This document shows, piece by piece, positions 18,294-27,734 of a DNA stretch of 44,747 nucleotides; within the stretch, counting starts at the first letter, position 1; every line of letters begins with the position of its first letter. This stretch comes from Phocaeicola faecicola (GTDB lineage Bacteria; Bacteroidota; Bacteroidia; Bacteroidales; Bacteroidaceae). The notes under the pieces were generated by a model. That model was given only the letters and a program-made list of their open reading frames with translations, did no database searches and was not told the DNA's origin. The DNA is taken from assembly GCF_013618865.1 (NCBI RefSeq), contig NZ_JABSOE010000035.1:1-44747 (forward strand), read 5' to 3'. Both the position numbers and the translations under genes were made by a program.

Positions 18294-18324
18294 TTGCAAA
18301 TTCGCTGCCAAATACCTATTTTTG
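18294..18324 (+). promoter_or_regulatory. Promoter for the AAA+ gene
   Basis: TTG at 18294-18296 is followed after exactly 20 bases by TATTTTTG (18317-18324), a full Bacteroidetes promoter. Transcription from near 18331 leaves a leader of about 290 bases before the ATG at 18623. The leader holds a small hairpin (cctgc with gcagg around 18338-18350) and a 14-codon frame MRHPAMQVLHFQKI at 18329. Nothing else in the 18241-18622 gap is recognisable. Confidence 0.65.
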
Positions 18325-18622
18325 TCGCATGAGGCATCCTGCCATGCAGGTGCTGCATTTTCAAAAAATATAAACAACAAATTCAATTCAAAGATGCTTA
18401 ACGGATCGTTATTCATGTAAGTTAATTTTTCAAGCATTTCATTACATGTGTCGGTGTTGCCGCAGCAAAAAGGAGGCAGCAAGGGTTCGTTGTGTTCTTT
18501 GACATAGTAGTTCACTCCTCTCCTTCAACGGGGAAGAAGAGGATCTCTCTGACTGGCTGTATACTCACAGCCGCCACTTTATTCAAATGTTACTACCAAC
18601 CTTTAAAAATTTGTTGTTTATG

Positions 18623-20524
18623 ATGAAAGCTTATGTATTACGTGCTAAATGTGAAATCGACTCATCGGTACAGACACCCGAATATGCAGATAATCTGCTG
18701 CTCGTTGAGTTTACCTGTCATACCCCACTGATAGGAGTTTCGGAACTCACTGTCTGTGCCTATTCTTCCGACCTGCAACTGATTGCTTCCGACACCGTTT
18801 CTGTCGCTAACCGGAAAAGCATCCGGAAAGTATGCTTCCGCCTCTGTGACTCAAAGGAATGGAACGACAGACAAGGTTACCTTTACATTTTCAGCAACGG
18901 ACATCCCCAGTGGTTCGTTCCGTTTGAAGCCCCGGTAGCTTATGCCACCTGGAAAAAATATCCGGTGGAAATGCTCTGCGACCATCCCAAGGAACTGTTT
19001 TTCATCACCGAACTCTGTCATCGGGAATGGTGGAACAGACTCCATATCTGCAAATTCAGTTCTTCGGTCATCCATCAGTTGCTGGACACCCTCTATCTCC
19101 AGCACCAGTCGGCTGCCCATACGCATCCGGCTCCCCATTTCCACATGCTGGTAAAAGGCGACCGCTTCTACACCCGGGTCTTCTCCTCACTGATTCTCTC
19201 CGCTCATTTCACGGAGGAAAACACCGAGACCCGCTATGCCTTTCCGGTAAAGGAATTCTTCAGCGGGGAACTGGGCTGGGAAGAACTCTCCCCCCAGCTG
19301 AAACAGAGCAAGGCGGTTACCGTCAACCTCCAGTCGTTTCCGGACAGTCCTGCGGCGGAATCACAGCTGAATATCCTGTACAACCTGATCGTACAGAATA
19401 CCTTTCCGAATGCCACCTTCATTCTCCACGGCACAGAGGAAGACATTGAGCGTACGCATTCGCGATGTCCCCGACTGGTGCAGTTTTTCGGTCCGGAAAA
19501 TACCTTTACCGTACACAAGCCCGCAGACGAGTCTTCCCATCCGGAAACGGAATTTCCGTACGAAGTCACACCGATGCACCTATCAGATGGTGAAGATACG
19601 GTTCATACCCAACCGTCCCCCTCCGAGGAAGAAAGCGCTTCCGCCGAGGAACAGCTGGACGAACTGGTGGGACTGCAACGGCTGAAGAAGGACATCCGTG
19701 AGGCGCGCCTGCTCACCTTATTCATTAAGGAACGCAAGATGATGCAACTGGAGACCTCGGACGACAACCGCCACCACATGCTGTTTCTCGGCAATCCCGG
19801 AACCGGAAAAACGACCGTGGCCAGAATCATCGGACAGATGTATCACGAAATGGGTATCCTTTCCAACGGAAACCTCATCGAGACCAACCGCACCAGCCTG
19901 GTAGGAGAATACATCGGACACACCGAGAAGAACATGAGGGAGACCATTGCCAACGCACGGGGCGGGGTATTGTTCGTAGACGAAGCCTACACCCTGATTA
20001 CGCAGGAAGAAGACTCGAAAGATTTCGGGAAAGAGGTCATCAACGCCCTGTTGCCCGTATTGTCAGAACCCAATCCGGACATGATTGTCATCCTGGCAGG
20101 CTACAAGGACAAAATGCAGACCCTGCTGAACAGCAATCCGGGACTGAAAGACCGTTTTCCGCTCCATTTTCACTTCGAGGACTATACTCCGGAAGAACTG
20201 GCTGAAATGGCAAGGCGCATTCTGACCAAACGCAATTTCACCCTCACTCCCGAGGCGGAAGAGCGGCTGCGAAAGACCATTGAAAAAGCGGTCTCGGCAC
20301 ACGCCCCTCATTTCGGAAACGGAAGATGGGTCCACAACCTGATTGAGCAAGGCATCATTAAGAGTATGGCCAAACGGGTGATGTCGCAGTCCGGAAAGAG
20401 CAAAGGCTCCCGCCAGTTGTTCAGCCGGATAGAAGAAGAAGACATCATCGAGGCAGAGAAGAATTTCCTGGGTTGCAGGCAACTGAAAATCAGTGTTTCC
20501 CGTCCGATCGGATTCATAGCCTGA
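18623..20524 (+). CDS. AAA+ ATPase of the CbxX/CfxQ (SpoVK) type with unknown N-terminal region
   Basis: A 633-residue protein. The C-terminal part is a CbxX/CfxQ-type AAA+ module: LVGLQRLKKDIREARLL, Walker A LFLGNPGTGKTTVARI (Lys396), SLVGEYIGHTEKNMRETI, Walker B GGVLFVDEAYTL, an arginine-finger-type GLKDRFPLHFHF and a C-terminal lid with FGNGRWVHNLIEQGI. Such ATPases remodel protein complexes; the best known acts on RuBisCO, so the partner varies by host. About 330 residues at the N-terminus are not recognised (no signal peptide), followed by an acidic linker with SEEESASAEEQ. Met at 18623 (MKAYVLRAKCEID) is preferred to ATGs at 18587 and 18620 because conserved-looking sequence begins there. 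It is divergent from the kinase-PqqD operon; a functional link is possible but not shown. Confidence 0.85.
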   Translation: MKAYVLRAKCEIDSSVQTPEYADNLLLVEFTCHTPLIGVSELTVCAYSSDLQLIASDTVSVANRKSIRKVCFRLCDSKEWNDRQGYLYIFSNGHPQWFVPFEAPVAYATWKKYPVEMLCDHPKELFFITELCHREWWNRLHICKFSSSVIHQLLDTLYLQHQSAAHTHPAPHFHMLVKGDRFYTRVFSSLILSAHFTEENTETRYAFPVKEFFSGELGWEELSPQLKQSKAVTVNLQSFPDSPAAESQLNILYNLIVQNTFPNATFILHGTEEDIERTHSRCPRLVQFFGPENTFTVHKPADESSHPETEFPYEVTPMHLSDGEDTVHTQPSPSEEESASAEEQLDELVGLQRLKKDIREARLLTLFIKERKMMQLETSDDNRHHMLFLGNPGTGKTTVARIIGQMYHEMGILSNGNLIETNRTSLVGEYIGHTEKNMRETIANARGGVLFVDEAYTLITQEEDSKDFGKEVINALLPVLSEPNPDMIVILAGYKDKMQTLLNSNPGLKDRFPLHFHFEDYTPEELAEMARRILTKRNFTLTPEAEERLRKTIEKAVSAHAPHFGNGRWVHNLIEQGIIKSMAKRVMSQSGKSKGSRQLFSRIEEEDIIEAEKNFLGCRQLKISVSRPIGFIA

Positions 20525-20585
20525 CGGATGTACCGGAACTTACCGGACAGGGGTTGGGAAATCGTAAAAACCGAAAGACCCATAC

Positions 20586-20630
20586 GCGGGGATACGGAAA
20601 TAAACTGAAATACGTATTCCCGCATTTTTT
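20586..20630 (+). terminator. Terminator after the AAA+ gene
   Basis: An 11-bp stem (20586-20596 with 20613-20623, one G-U pair) with a 16-base loop is followed by ATTTTTT. It closes the AAA+ transcript 60 bases beyond its stop. No clear promoter box was found between it and the GH97 gene at 20769. Confidence 0.85.
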
Positions 20631-20768
20631 AATGCAAAGGCTTACTTCTATTGACAAGGCATGATAAAATTATGTATGAACAAGCGTAATTTCAAACAAG
20701 AATCGTTATCTTTACCCGAAGAAAAATGCTTTTTCACATAAACCTTATATTATAATCATTCTTTTACA

Positions 20769-22763
20769 ATGAAAAAACTGAATCTATTACTCACGTGTAC
20801 GTGTGCCTTTCTTTCCTTATCGTTACAGGCACAAAAGAAATTTCTGCTGTCTTCGCCCGACGGCAAACTGACCTCCCGGATTGAGGTCGGAGACAGACTG
20901 ACGTATGACATCTCTCACAGCGGGGAACAGGTATTGTCTCCTTCTCCTATCTCCATCAAGACCGACCAGGGAAAGACATGGGGAGAAAAGGCCCGGCTGT
21001 CGAAAGTGTCCCGCCGGAGCAACGACACTCAGGTAAACAGTCCGTTCTACCGTTCGTCGCAGGTCAGAGACTATTACAACGAAATTACCCTGCGTTTCAA
21101 AGGAGATTACAGCGTAGTATTCCGTGCCTACAATGACGGCATTGCCTATCGCTTCGAGAACCATTCTCCCAAGACATTCTGTATCCTCCACGAAGAGGCC
21201 AGCTATCAGTTTCCGACGGATGCGACTGCGACCGTACCTTACGTGTTCCGGGGTAAAGACGGCGATTTTAACGACCAGTTCTTCAGTTCCTTTGAAAACA
21301 TCTATGCCACAGCTCCCATCTCACAGCTGAACAAGCAGCGGCTGATGTTCCTGCCGCTGGTGGTACAGGCAACTCCCAAGGTGAAGGTCTGCATCACCGA
21401 ATCGGACCTGAACAATTATCCGGGTATGTATCTGAGCAATGCCGAGGGTAAGAACATGCTTTCGGCGGTCATGGCCCCTTATCCGAAGACACTGAAACAG
21501 GGCGGACACAACGAGCTGCAGATGCTGGTGGAAGACCGGGAAGACTTTATTGCGAAGGTGGACGGAAAAAGAACCTTCCCCTGGCGCATTGCCATCGTTA
21601 CCGACAAGGATACCCAACTGGCTGCGTCCAACCTGAGTTACCTGCTGGGAGAACCCTCGAAGCTGACTGACACTTCATGGATCAAGCCGGGCAAGGTGGC
21701 ATGGGAATGGTGGAACGACTGGAACCTGGACGGTGTGGACTTCAAGACCGGTGTCAACAATGCGACTTACAAGGCGTATATCGACTTTGCCGCCCAGCAC
21801 GGTATTGAATATGTGATTCTGGACGAAGGATGGGCCGTCAACTTAAAGGCCGACCTGATGCAGGTGGTAAAAGACATCGACCTGAAGGAACTGACCGACT
21901 ATGCGAAGGCGCGGAACGTGGGAATCATCCTCTGGGCCGGATATTATGCCTTTGAACGCGACATGGAGAATGTATGCCGCTACTTCTCGGAACTGGGAGT
22001 GAAAGGTTTCAAGGTGGACTTCATGGACAGGGACGACCAGATGATGACTGACTTCAACCACCGTGCGGCTGCAATGTGTGCGAAATACAAACTGGTTCTC
22101 GACCTGCACGGTACGCACAAGCCGGCGGGACTGAACCGTACTTATCCGAACGTACTGAACTTTGAAGGGGTACACGGCATGGAACAGATGAAGTGGAGAC
22201 CGGCCGGTTTCGACCAGGTTACTTACGAGACCATGCTTCCGTTTATCCGACAGACATCGGGCCCGATGGACTATACACAGGGAGCCATGCGCAATGCTAA
22301 CCGAAGCACTTATTACCCTTGCAACAGCGAGCCGATGAGTCAGGGAACCCGCAGCCGGCAGCTGGCACTGTATGTTATTCTGGAATCGCCGCTCAACATG
22401 ATGTGCGACACACCGAGCAATTACCAGCGGGAACCGGAATGTACGGAAGCAATTTCGCAGATTCCTACCGTCTGGGACGAGACGATTGTGCTCGACGGAA
22501 AGATGGGAGAATATGTGGTAATGACAAGACGCAAAGGAGATTGCTGGTACGTCGGAGGAATTACCAACTGGGAAGCACGGACGGTGAATGTGGACCTGCC
22601 TTTCCTTCCGGAAGGCAGCCGGCAGGCAATGCTGTTCAAGGACGGAGTGAATGCAGACCGGATTGCCCGGGATTACAAACGGGAGAGTCTGACGGTCGGC
22701 AAACAACAGCCGCTGCAGATTCACCTGGCACCCGGAGGAGGTTTCCTGCTGAAGATTCAGTAA
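20769..22763 (+). CDS. GH97 glycoside hydrolase, retaining alpha-galactosidase type
   Basis: A 664-residue enzyme with a signal peptide ending at LSLQAQ (about residue 22), so periplasmic. The N-terminal beta-sandwich (about 25-280) is followed by the barrel starting KVAWEWWNDWNLDGVDF. GH97 has an inverting glucosidase group using glutamates (SusB) and a retaining group with an aspartate nucleophile. Here Asp417 in GFKVDFMDRDDQ and Glu472 in GVHGMEQMKW lie where, from recalled structural work on a Bacteroides alpha-galactosidase, the nucleophile and acid/base sit (two positions later). The length of about 660 also fits that group rather than SusB. It stands alone between terminators and may serve several pathways. 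Confidence 0.88.
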   Translation: MKKLNLLLTCTCAFLSLSLQAQKKFLLSSPDGKLTSRIEVGDRLTYDISHSGEQVLSPSPISIKTDQGKTWGEKARLSKVSRRSNDTQVNSPFYRSSQVRDYYNEITLRFKGDYSVVFRAYNDGIAYRFENHSPKTFCILHEEASYQFPTDATATVPYVFRGKDGDFNDQFFSSFENIYATAPISQLNKQRLMFLPLVVQATPKVKVCITESDLNNYPGMYLSNAEGKNMLSAVMAPYPKTLKQGGHNELQMLVEDREDFIAKVDGKRTFPWRIAIVTDKDTQLAASNLSYLLGEPSKLTDTSWIKPGKVAWEWWNDWNLDGVDFKTGVNNATYKAYIDFAAQHGIEYVILDEGWAVNLKADLMQVVKDIDLKELTDYAKARNVGIILWAGYYAFERDMENVCRYFSELGVKGFKVDFMDRDDQMMTDFNHRAAAMCAKYKLVLDLHGTHKPAGLNRTYPNVLNFEGVHGMEQMKWRPAGFDQVTYETMLPFIRQTSGPMDYTQGAMRNANRSTYYPCNSEPMSQGTRSRQLALYVILESPLNMMCDTPSNYQREPECTEAISQIPTVWDETIVLDGKMGEYVVMTRRKGDCWYVGGITNWEARTVNVDLPFLPEGSRQAMLFKDGVNADRIARDYKRESLTVGKQQPLQIHLAPGGGFLLKIQ

Positions 22764-22816
22764 CCCTGCGATATCACGGAGGATCTCACGGCACCGTCCT
22801 CCCATCAGAATACTAA

Positions 22817-22858
22817 AATTCCCCACAAGCTGTCTTCCGGAAGACAGTGTGGGGAATT
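22817..22858. terminator. Long hairpin after the GH97 gene
   Basis: AATTCCCCACA (22817-22827) pairs with TGTGGGGAATT (22848-22858), and inside it CTGTCTTCC with GGAAGACAG (22830-22847), separated by a two-base bulge. The stem is nearly 20 bp. The flanks are AT-rich but lack a long T-run on the plus strand, so it may act as terminator, mRNA end protection or both. Confidence 0.7.
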
Positions 22859-22925
22859 ACTATTTACGCCTACGTATGAGAAATACCCCTTGACCTCCTC
22901 AAATACAAATCATAAAAATCAAGTC

Positions 22926-23006
22926 AAAAAAAAACAGACAGATTGCCTGATAGATTTAAATCTGAGGAGCAAAAGTCAGAGATCTAATCCAGCACAACCT
23001 GTCTGT
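22926..23006 (-). terminator. Terminator of the leftward mannoside operon
   Basis: On the minus strand, bases 23006-22995 pair with 22945-22934 (12 bp, one mismatch) and are followed directly by nine T (22934-22926). The loop of about 50 bases holds an extra palindrome (agatttaaatct, 22952-22963). It lies just beyond the transporter stop. Confidence 0.8.
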
Positions 23007-23031
23007 GGATTCAAAAAACTAATAAACATAT

Positions 23032-24201
23032 TTATTTCATTTTCCAGGATACATATCCCAGGTATACGATGCAGACGAACAGAGGAAGCAGTCCCGCTAC
23101 CTGTCCGAACGCATCGGAGCATGCCCCCATTACCGGCATCACCAGTGCGCCGCCCGAAACACCCATGATCATCAAGGCCGAAATTTCATTGGCCTGCCTG
23201 GGAGAATGCTGCAAAGCGTAGGAGAACAAAATCGAAAAGACATTCGAACAGGCCAGGCTGACCACCACTATCAGGACGGAAAGCAACCAGAGCTGTGTTA
23301 CGGAGAGCAGTGCCACAAAGGCCACTGCCGCTACTGTCATACAGACCTTCATAAAAGTTTTGCCCGAGATTTTCACCAGCAGGAATGCCCCGATGAACGC
23401 ACCTATCGTACGGGCAGCGAAATACAGACTGGTTCCCAGTCCGGCCTCGGCCAGGGATATGCCAGTCTGCTCCATCAGCAGCTTGGGAATGGCTGTATTC
23501 AAGCCCACATCAATGCCGACCACCGCCAGGATACCCACGAAGAGCATCCATATCGTACGGTCGGAAAACAGATGAAATGCAGAGCGGAAAGTCGTGACTT
23601 CCTCTTCCGAGCGGTCTGCCGGAACAGTCAGCAAGAGCCACGCCATCGACAGCAGCGTCACCACCATGAAAACGATGAAAATCATTTTCCACGACCCCAG
23701 ATAAGCAGCTGCCGCACCGGCGATGATCGGTCCGAGGAAGGAGGATACCGCCTTGATAAACTGCCCCATCGTCAGCACACTGGCCAGACGATCGCCCCGC
23801 ACAATGCCTGCCACCATCGGGTTCAACGAAACCTGCAGCAGGGTATTTCCGATTCCCAGCAAGGCAAAGGCAATCAGCAGGGGAACAAACTCATAGCCGC
23901 ACATGGGTATCAGCATGGCTACTGCCGTGATACCCATGGAAACCAGCACCGTATTTCGTCGTCCGATGCGTCCCATCAGCATGCCGGCCGGTATGGCGCA
24001 GACCGCAAACCACAAAAACACCATCATGGGCAGCAGGTTGGCCAAGGTATCCGACAAGGCGAAATCCTTCTTTACGTAGTTGGTGGCAATGCCCACAACG
24101 TCTACGAAGCCCATGACAAAAAATCCGAACAGCACCGGCAGAATGACTGCCGACTTTCCGCCGGTGGCTGTTTGACTGTTGTTCAGTTCTTTATTTTTCA
24201 T
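23032..24201 (-). CDS. Sugar MFS transporter (FucP/GluP-like)
   Basis: A 389-residue protein with about 12 membrane helices and no signal peptide. The first helix pair carries PVLFGFFVMGFVDVVGIATNYV, and the loop between helices 2 and 3 has MGRIGRRNTV (about 77-84), the MFS motif. The layout resembles the fucose/glucose-galactose proton symporters of Bacteroidetes, which carry free sugars over the inner membrane. As the last gene of the operon, 14 bases after the GH92 gene, it would import the mannose that GH92 releases in the periplasm. The exact sugar is inferred from context. Confidence 0.88.
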   Translation of the reverse strand: MKNKELNNSQTATGGKSAVILPVLFGFFVMGFVDVVGIATNYVKKDFALSDTLANLLPMMVFLWFAVCAIPAGMLMGRIGRRNTVLVSMGITAVAMLIPMCGYEFVPLLIAFALLGIGNTLLQVSLNPMVAGIVRGDRLASVLTMGQFIKAVSSFLGPIIAGAAAAYLGSWKMIFIVFMVVTLLSMAWLLLTVPADRSEEEVTTFRSAFHLFSDRTIWMLFVGILAVVGIDVGLNTAIPKLLMEQTGISLAEAGLGTSLYFAARTIGAFIGAFLLVKISGKTFMKVCMTVAAVAFVALLSVTQLWLLSVLIVVVSLACSNVFSILFSYALQHSPRQANEISALMIMGVSGGALVMPVMGACSDAFGQVAGLLPLFVCIVYLGYVSWKMK

Positions 24202-24215
24202 AGCAATTCTCCGGA

Positions 24216-26573
24216 TTAATATTGATCTTTCGGCTGTTTACCCATCTGAATGTCCAGACTGCCGCCCTTCACAATATCGGCGAACGGGATACGCGTCGCA
24301 TGCAACGGTTGTCCGTTCAGCAGATACTGCTGTACATACGTATCCGATCCGGTATTGTCAGAAACCGTAATGACGAATTCCTTGCCCGGATAATACTCTT
24401 CATTCAGTTTGATGGTAATTTTATCAAACAAAGGAACACCCAGTCCGAACGAAGGCTGCGGATCGGTCAGTCCCTTTACGTCAAACAGACCCAGGGAAGA
24501 AATCACGTACCAGGCGCCCAACTGTCCCTGGTCTTCGTCCTGTCCGTAACCATATCCGTGGATGCCGTCGGTGCCGTAGAATTCATTCAGGATGGCACGC
24601 ACCCACTTCTGAGTCAACGACGGACGTCCCGCCTCGTTAAACAACCATGAAGTATGCAGACAAGGCTGGTTTCCCTGATTGTACAATGTCTGCAATCCGG
24701 CAAAGGCTCCCACTTCCGTACCTCCGCTGAAAATCTTCTTCTGCGAGATAGAGAAGATACTGTCCAGACGGGCATTGAATTCGTCGGCACCCATCTTTTC
24801 CACCAGTCCCTTTACATCGTGAGGCACATAGAAGGTATACTGCCAGGCATTTCCTTCCTGGAATCCTCTCCATACCTGCATCGGATCGAAGTCGGCTATA
24901 AAACTGCCGTCTGCTTTCTTCGGACGGATGAAATTGCACGACGTGTCGTACAGTCTCTCCCAGCCCTTCGACAGGTCCATCAGCTGATTGTAGTGCGCCG
25001 TATCACCCAACTGTTCGGCCCACTGAGCCACCACCCATGCACTGTAAGAATATTCCAACGTATGCGAAGCCGAGAACATGAAGGTCTCATGATATCCCTC
25101 TCCTTCATCCTGATGCGGCACATAACCGTATTTTACAAATTCCGCCGTATTCACCTTGCCGGCCCCGAAAGGTCTGTCCTTTCCGTCCAGTTCGTTTTTC
25201 AGGCAGGCCTCATAAGCCGTCTTCGTATCAAAATCGCGGATACCGCATTCATAGGCTCCGGCAATGATGGTACTCAGCAGGTTCGTACCGACACCCGACA
25301 CATACCGGTTGTTGGCCAGTCCGTCGGCCAGCCAGCCCGCATCCTTATACGCCTGCAGGTGACTGCTGATGTATTCGGACATGTATTCCGGATAAGCCAG
25401 TGTCCACAGCTGCGACAGGTTCCACTGCGCTCCCCAGGCAGCATCCGTATTGTACACATTGTATACAGGGGCACCGTCCTTCATCGGCAACTGTCCCACT
25501 GTACCGTCATTTTTCGGATACGCTCCGTTGGCATCACTCGCCAGTCCGCGGCCCAGCAGCGCATGATACAGTCCGGTATAGAATTTCACCTTATCTTCCT
25601 TGCGGTCAGTTTCCACGCGGATACGTCCCAGGTAATCCTCCCAGGTAGCCTGTGCCTCTTCCCTGGCCTCATCAAATTCCAGGTCGGCAGCCTCCTGATA
25701 CAGGTTCAGCCGGGCATTCTCCACTGAGGTATACGACAGACCGATCTTCGCCGTCACCACCTCCTGGTTTTCAGGAGCAAACGAGAAATACATTCCGGCT
25801 CCTACTCCCTTCGACTCACGTACACCCGCCTGCTGTCGGTCGCCGTGATAGGCCCCATAACCCACGGGTTCCTTGTCCAGTACGGCCGAGAAATACAGCG
25901 GCACCACTGCCCCGGGCTGATATTTCTTTACATATTCCGGTTCGGTAATGACCCATCCCTCGATCCGGCCATCAGAAGTGTACGTCACATAGGCATCCTT
26001 CACGGCACCACTCTCTCCCTGGCGGTTGCCGATATTGAACAGGATATGCTTTTCCTGTCCCTTCGGGAAAGAATAACGCTGGAAAGCCACACGCGGAGTC
26101 GCCGTCAGTTCGGCCTGTATCTGATAATCTTCGAGCAGCACGGAGTAATATCCCGGCTTCACCACTTCCTTCTCGTGACTGTAGGCCGAGCGGTAACCCG
26201 TCTTCACGCTGTCGGTAGGCAGTCCGGGCACCGTCACCAGCGGACCGCAGGTAGGCATCAGTGCAATACCTCCCACCTGAAACTCGTGCAGGCAGGGGAA
26301 GCCCTCTATCGTCAGCTCACGGTAATCGTATCCCGTAGCCTCCCATCCCGACTTGTTGCCCAGGCTACCGTTGGTAGAAGGGGCCGGCTTGGCCATACCG
26401 AAGGGCATGGCTCCCGGAGCAAAATGGAACCAGCGGCAGTGTGCCGTACCGATACGAGGTTCCACATACTGTGACAGGTTTTCCAAGGCAACCACCTCCT
26501 TGCCTTCCTGACAGGCAGACAAAGACGCTGCCAGCAGTCCCGTCCATAAAATATTTCTAAAAACTACATTCAT
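24216..26573 (-). CDS. GH92-family exo-alpha-mannosidase lipoprotein
   Basis: A 785-residue enzyme with a lipoprotein signal (lipobox LSAC, Cys21). GH92 enzymes are calcium-dependent inverting alpha-mannosidases. Visible family marks are YVEPRIGTAHCRWFHFAPGA, GWEATGYDYR, the acid-bearing SASHTLEYSYSAW (Glu507), GNAWQYTFYVPHD, and GQDEDQGQLGAWYVISSLGLF, where Asp679 and Asp681 match the base-bearing region. The calcium-site and H.SG regions differ somewhat from well-known members (HEFQVGGIALMPTCGP), so the linkage is unsure. It sits between the ROK kinase (7 bases away) and the transporter, forming a chain: cleave mannose, import it, phosphorylate it, isomerise it. Confidence 0.92.
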   Translation of the reverse strand: MNVVFRNILWTGLLAASLSACQEGKEVVALENLSQYVEPRIGTAHCRWFHFAPGAMPFGMAKPAPSTNGSLGNKSGWEATGYDYRELTIEGFPCLHEFQVGGIALMPTCGPLVTVPGLPTDSVKTGYRSAYSHEKEVVKPGYYSVLLEDYQIQAELTATPRVAFQRYSFPKGQEKHILFNIGNRQGESGAVKDAYVTYTSDGRIEGWVITEPEYVKKYQPGAVVPLYFSAVLDKEPVGYGAYHGDRQQAGVRESKGVGAGMYFSFAPENQEVVTAKIGLSYTSVENARLNLYQEAADLEFDEAREEAQATWEDYLGRIRVETDRKEDKVKFYTGLYHALLGRGLASDANGAYPKNDGTVGQLPMKDGAPVYNVYNTDAAWGAQWNLSQLWTLAYPEYMSEYISSHLQAYKDAGWLADGLANNRYVSGVGTNLLSTIIAGAYECGIRDFDTKTAYEACLKNELDGKDRPFGAGKVNTAEFVKYGYVPHQDEGEGYHETFMFSASHTLEYSYSAWVVAQWAEQLGDTAHYNQLMDLSKGWERLYDTSCNFIRPKKADGSFIADFDPMQVWRGFQEGNAWQYTFYVPHDVKGLVEKMGADEFNARLDSIFSISQKKIFSGGTEVGAFAGLQTLYNQGNQPCLHTSWLFNEAGRPSLTQKWVRAILNEFYGTDGIHGYGYGQDEDQGQLGAWYVISSLGLFDVKGLTDPQPSFGLGVPLFDKITIKLNEEYYPGKEFVITVSDNTGSDTYVQQYLLNGQPLHATRIPFADIVKGGSLDIQMGKQPKDQY

Positions 26574-26580
26574 GTGTCAT

Positions 26581-27684
26581 TCATTTTATTAAATCCAACT
26601 GACTGATTGCAAACCAATAGGCCCCCAATGCGATGGAGCGGTTGGCTCCCAGGCGCGACAAGGCAATGCCTATCTTGCGGTCCGTCTCATAAATCGTACT
26701 CCGGTCAGAGAAAGGTACCGTCACCCGTACGGCCTTGTCTTTCAGGAAAGCCTCCCTCTCCTTCGGATCCTCCAGGTAATACGGTGTCATCTGCAGACGG
26801 GGGAATACCGTACCGTCCCATTTGCCCGTCGTAGCCCGCAACTCCTTCATCAATGCCGGCATGATGTATTTCGATGCACCGGCCAGTCCCCCGCCGATGA
26901 CCACCAGTCCGTCTATCAGCGTAACGGCCGTCGAAATGGCATGTCCGGCCACCTCTCCCAGTTCGGCAAATGCCTGACGCGCTGCCTGCGCATCACCGGG
27001 CAGATTACCTTCGGCAATGTCGAAAATCGCTTTGGGAGTCCGCTCTTCCCTATCTCCCGACAAGTCGGCATACACCCGCTTCACGGCACGTACCCCCACG
27101 TTCTCCTCTGCAATCAGGTCAGGATACCGCTTGTTCGGCAGGCACCACAGATATCCTCCCGTCTGGTTGTCACCCAGCAGCACCTTGCCGTCGATTACTA
27201 CACCACCGCCAAATCCGGTTCCGAAAGTCACCCCAAGCAGGTTACGGTAACGCTTCGGATTGCCGCAAGCCTCCAGCATGCCGTTTATCTCCGGCAAAGC
27301 CCCTGCCAGGGCCTCGCCATAGGCAAACAGGTTGCCGTCGTTATTGATGAAGACCGGAAGATGAAAATGCCCTTTCAGGAAATCTCCCAAAGCTACCCCA
27401 CCCCGGAAAGCCGGAAAGTTGGGCAGGTCTCCGATCACCCCGTGTACATAGTCGGCCGGTCCTGGAAACGCAAAACTGATGGCCGAAGGTGCAGCCGGCA
27501 ACCGGCGCATGACTTCCTCAAAGCCGCTGACCAGTACCCGGAGACAGCGGTCCAGATCGTTCACCTCCGAAGGCAGGGTAACAGGAGTCACCACCTCCCT
27601 GCCGTCCTGAATGGCAGAAAACACCAGGTTCGTACCTCCCGCATCCAGGGTCATCACAATCCGGTTATCCGATTTCATGTTCAT
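26581..27684 (-). CDS. ROK-family sugar kinase lacking the zinc motif
   Basis: A 367-residue protein of the ROK fold: MTLDAGGTNLVFSAI (phosphate loop), FAFPGPADYVHGVIGDLPNF, FINNDGNLFAYGE with the catalytic base Asp116, GVTFGTGFGGGVVIDGKVL, and AVTLIDGLVVIGGGLAGA. Typical ROK proteins have a CxCGxxGCxE zinc motif after the GxE region; here the matching stretch (TGGYLWCLPNKRYPD) has one cysteine only. No DNA-binding domain is present, so it is a kinase and not a repressor. With a phosphomannose-isomerase-like gene 50 bases upstream and a mannosidase downstream, mannose is the likely substrate. The start may be Met1 or Met3. Confidence 0.88.
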   Translation of the reverse strand: MNMKSDNRIVMTLDAGGTNLVFSAIQDGREVVTPVTLPSEVNDLDRCLRVLVSGFEEVMRRLPAAPSAISFAFPGPADYVHGVIGDLPNFPAFRGGVALGDFLKGHFHLPVFINNDGNLFAYGEALAGALPEINGMLEACGNPKRYRNLLGVTFGTGFGGGVVIDGKVLLGDNQTGGYLWCLPNKRYPDLIAEENVGVRAVKRVYADLSGDREERTPKAIFDIAEGNLPGDAQAARQAFAELGEVAGHAISTAVTLIDGLVVIGGGLAGASKYIMPALMKELRATTGKWDGTVFPRLQMTPYYLEDPKEREAFLKDKAVRVTVPFSDRSTIYETDRKIGIALSRLGANRSIALGAYWFAISQLDLIK

Positions 27685-27734
27685 AGATAGTATCTTTTAA
27701 GTTTAACATTCCGAAAACACCTCACCGTCCGGCA

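Noticed and set aside
18329..18373. 14-codon frame MRHPAMQVLHFQKI in the AAA+ leader
   Set aside because: It begins at or before the expected start of transcription and so may not even be fully transcribed; no support as a leader peptide.
18279..18515. 78-codon frame in the divergent gap before the AAA+ gene
   Set aside because: It reads through the AAA+ promoter region, has no recognisable motif, and its composition does not look like protein.
26581..27684. ROK-type transcription repressor
   Set aside because: There is no N-terminal helix-turn-helix; the protein starts directly with the kinase phosphate loop.
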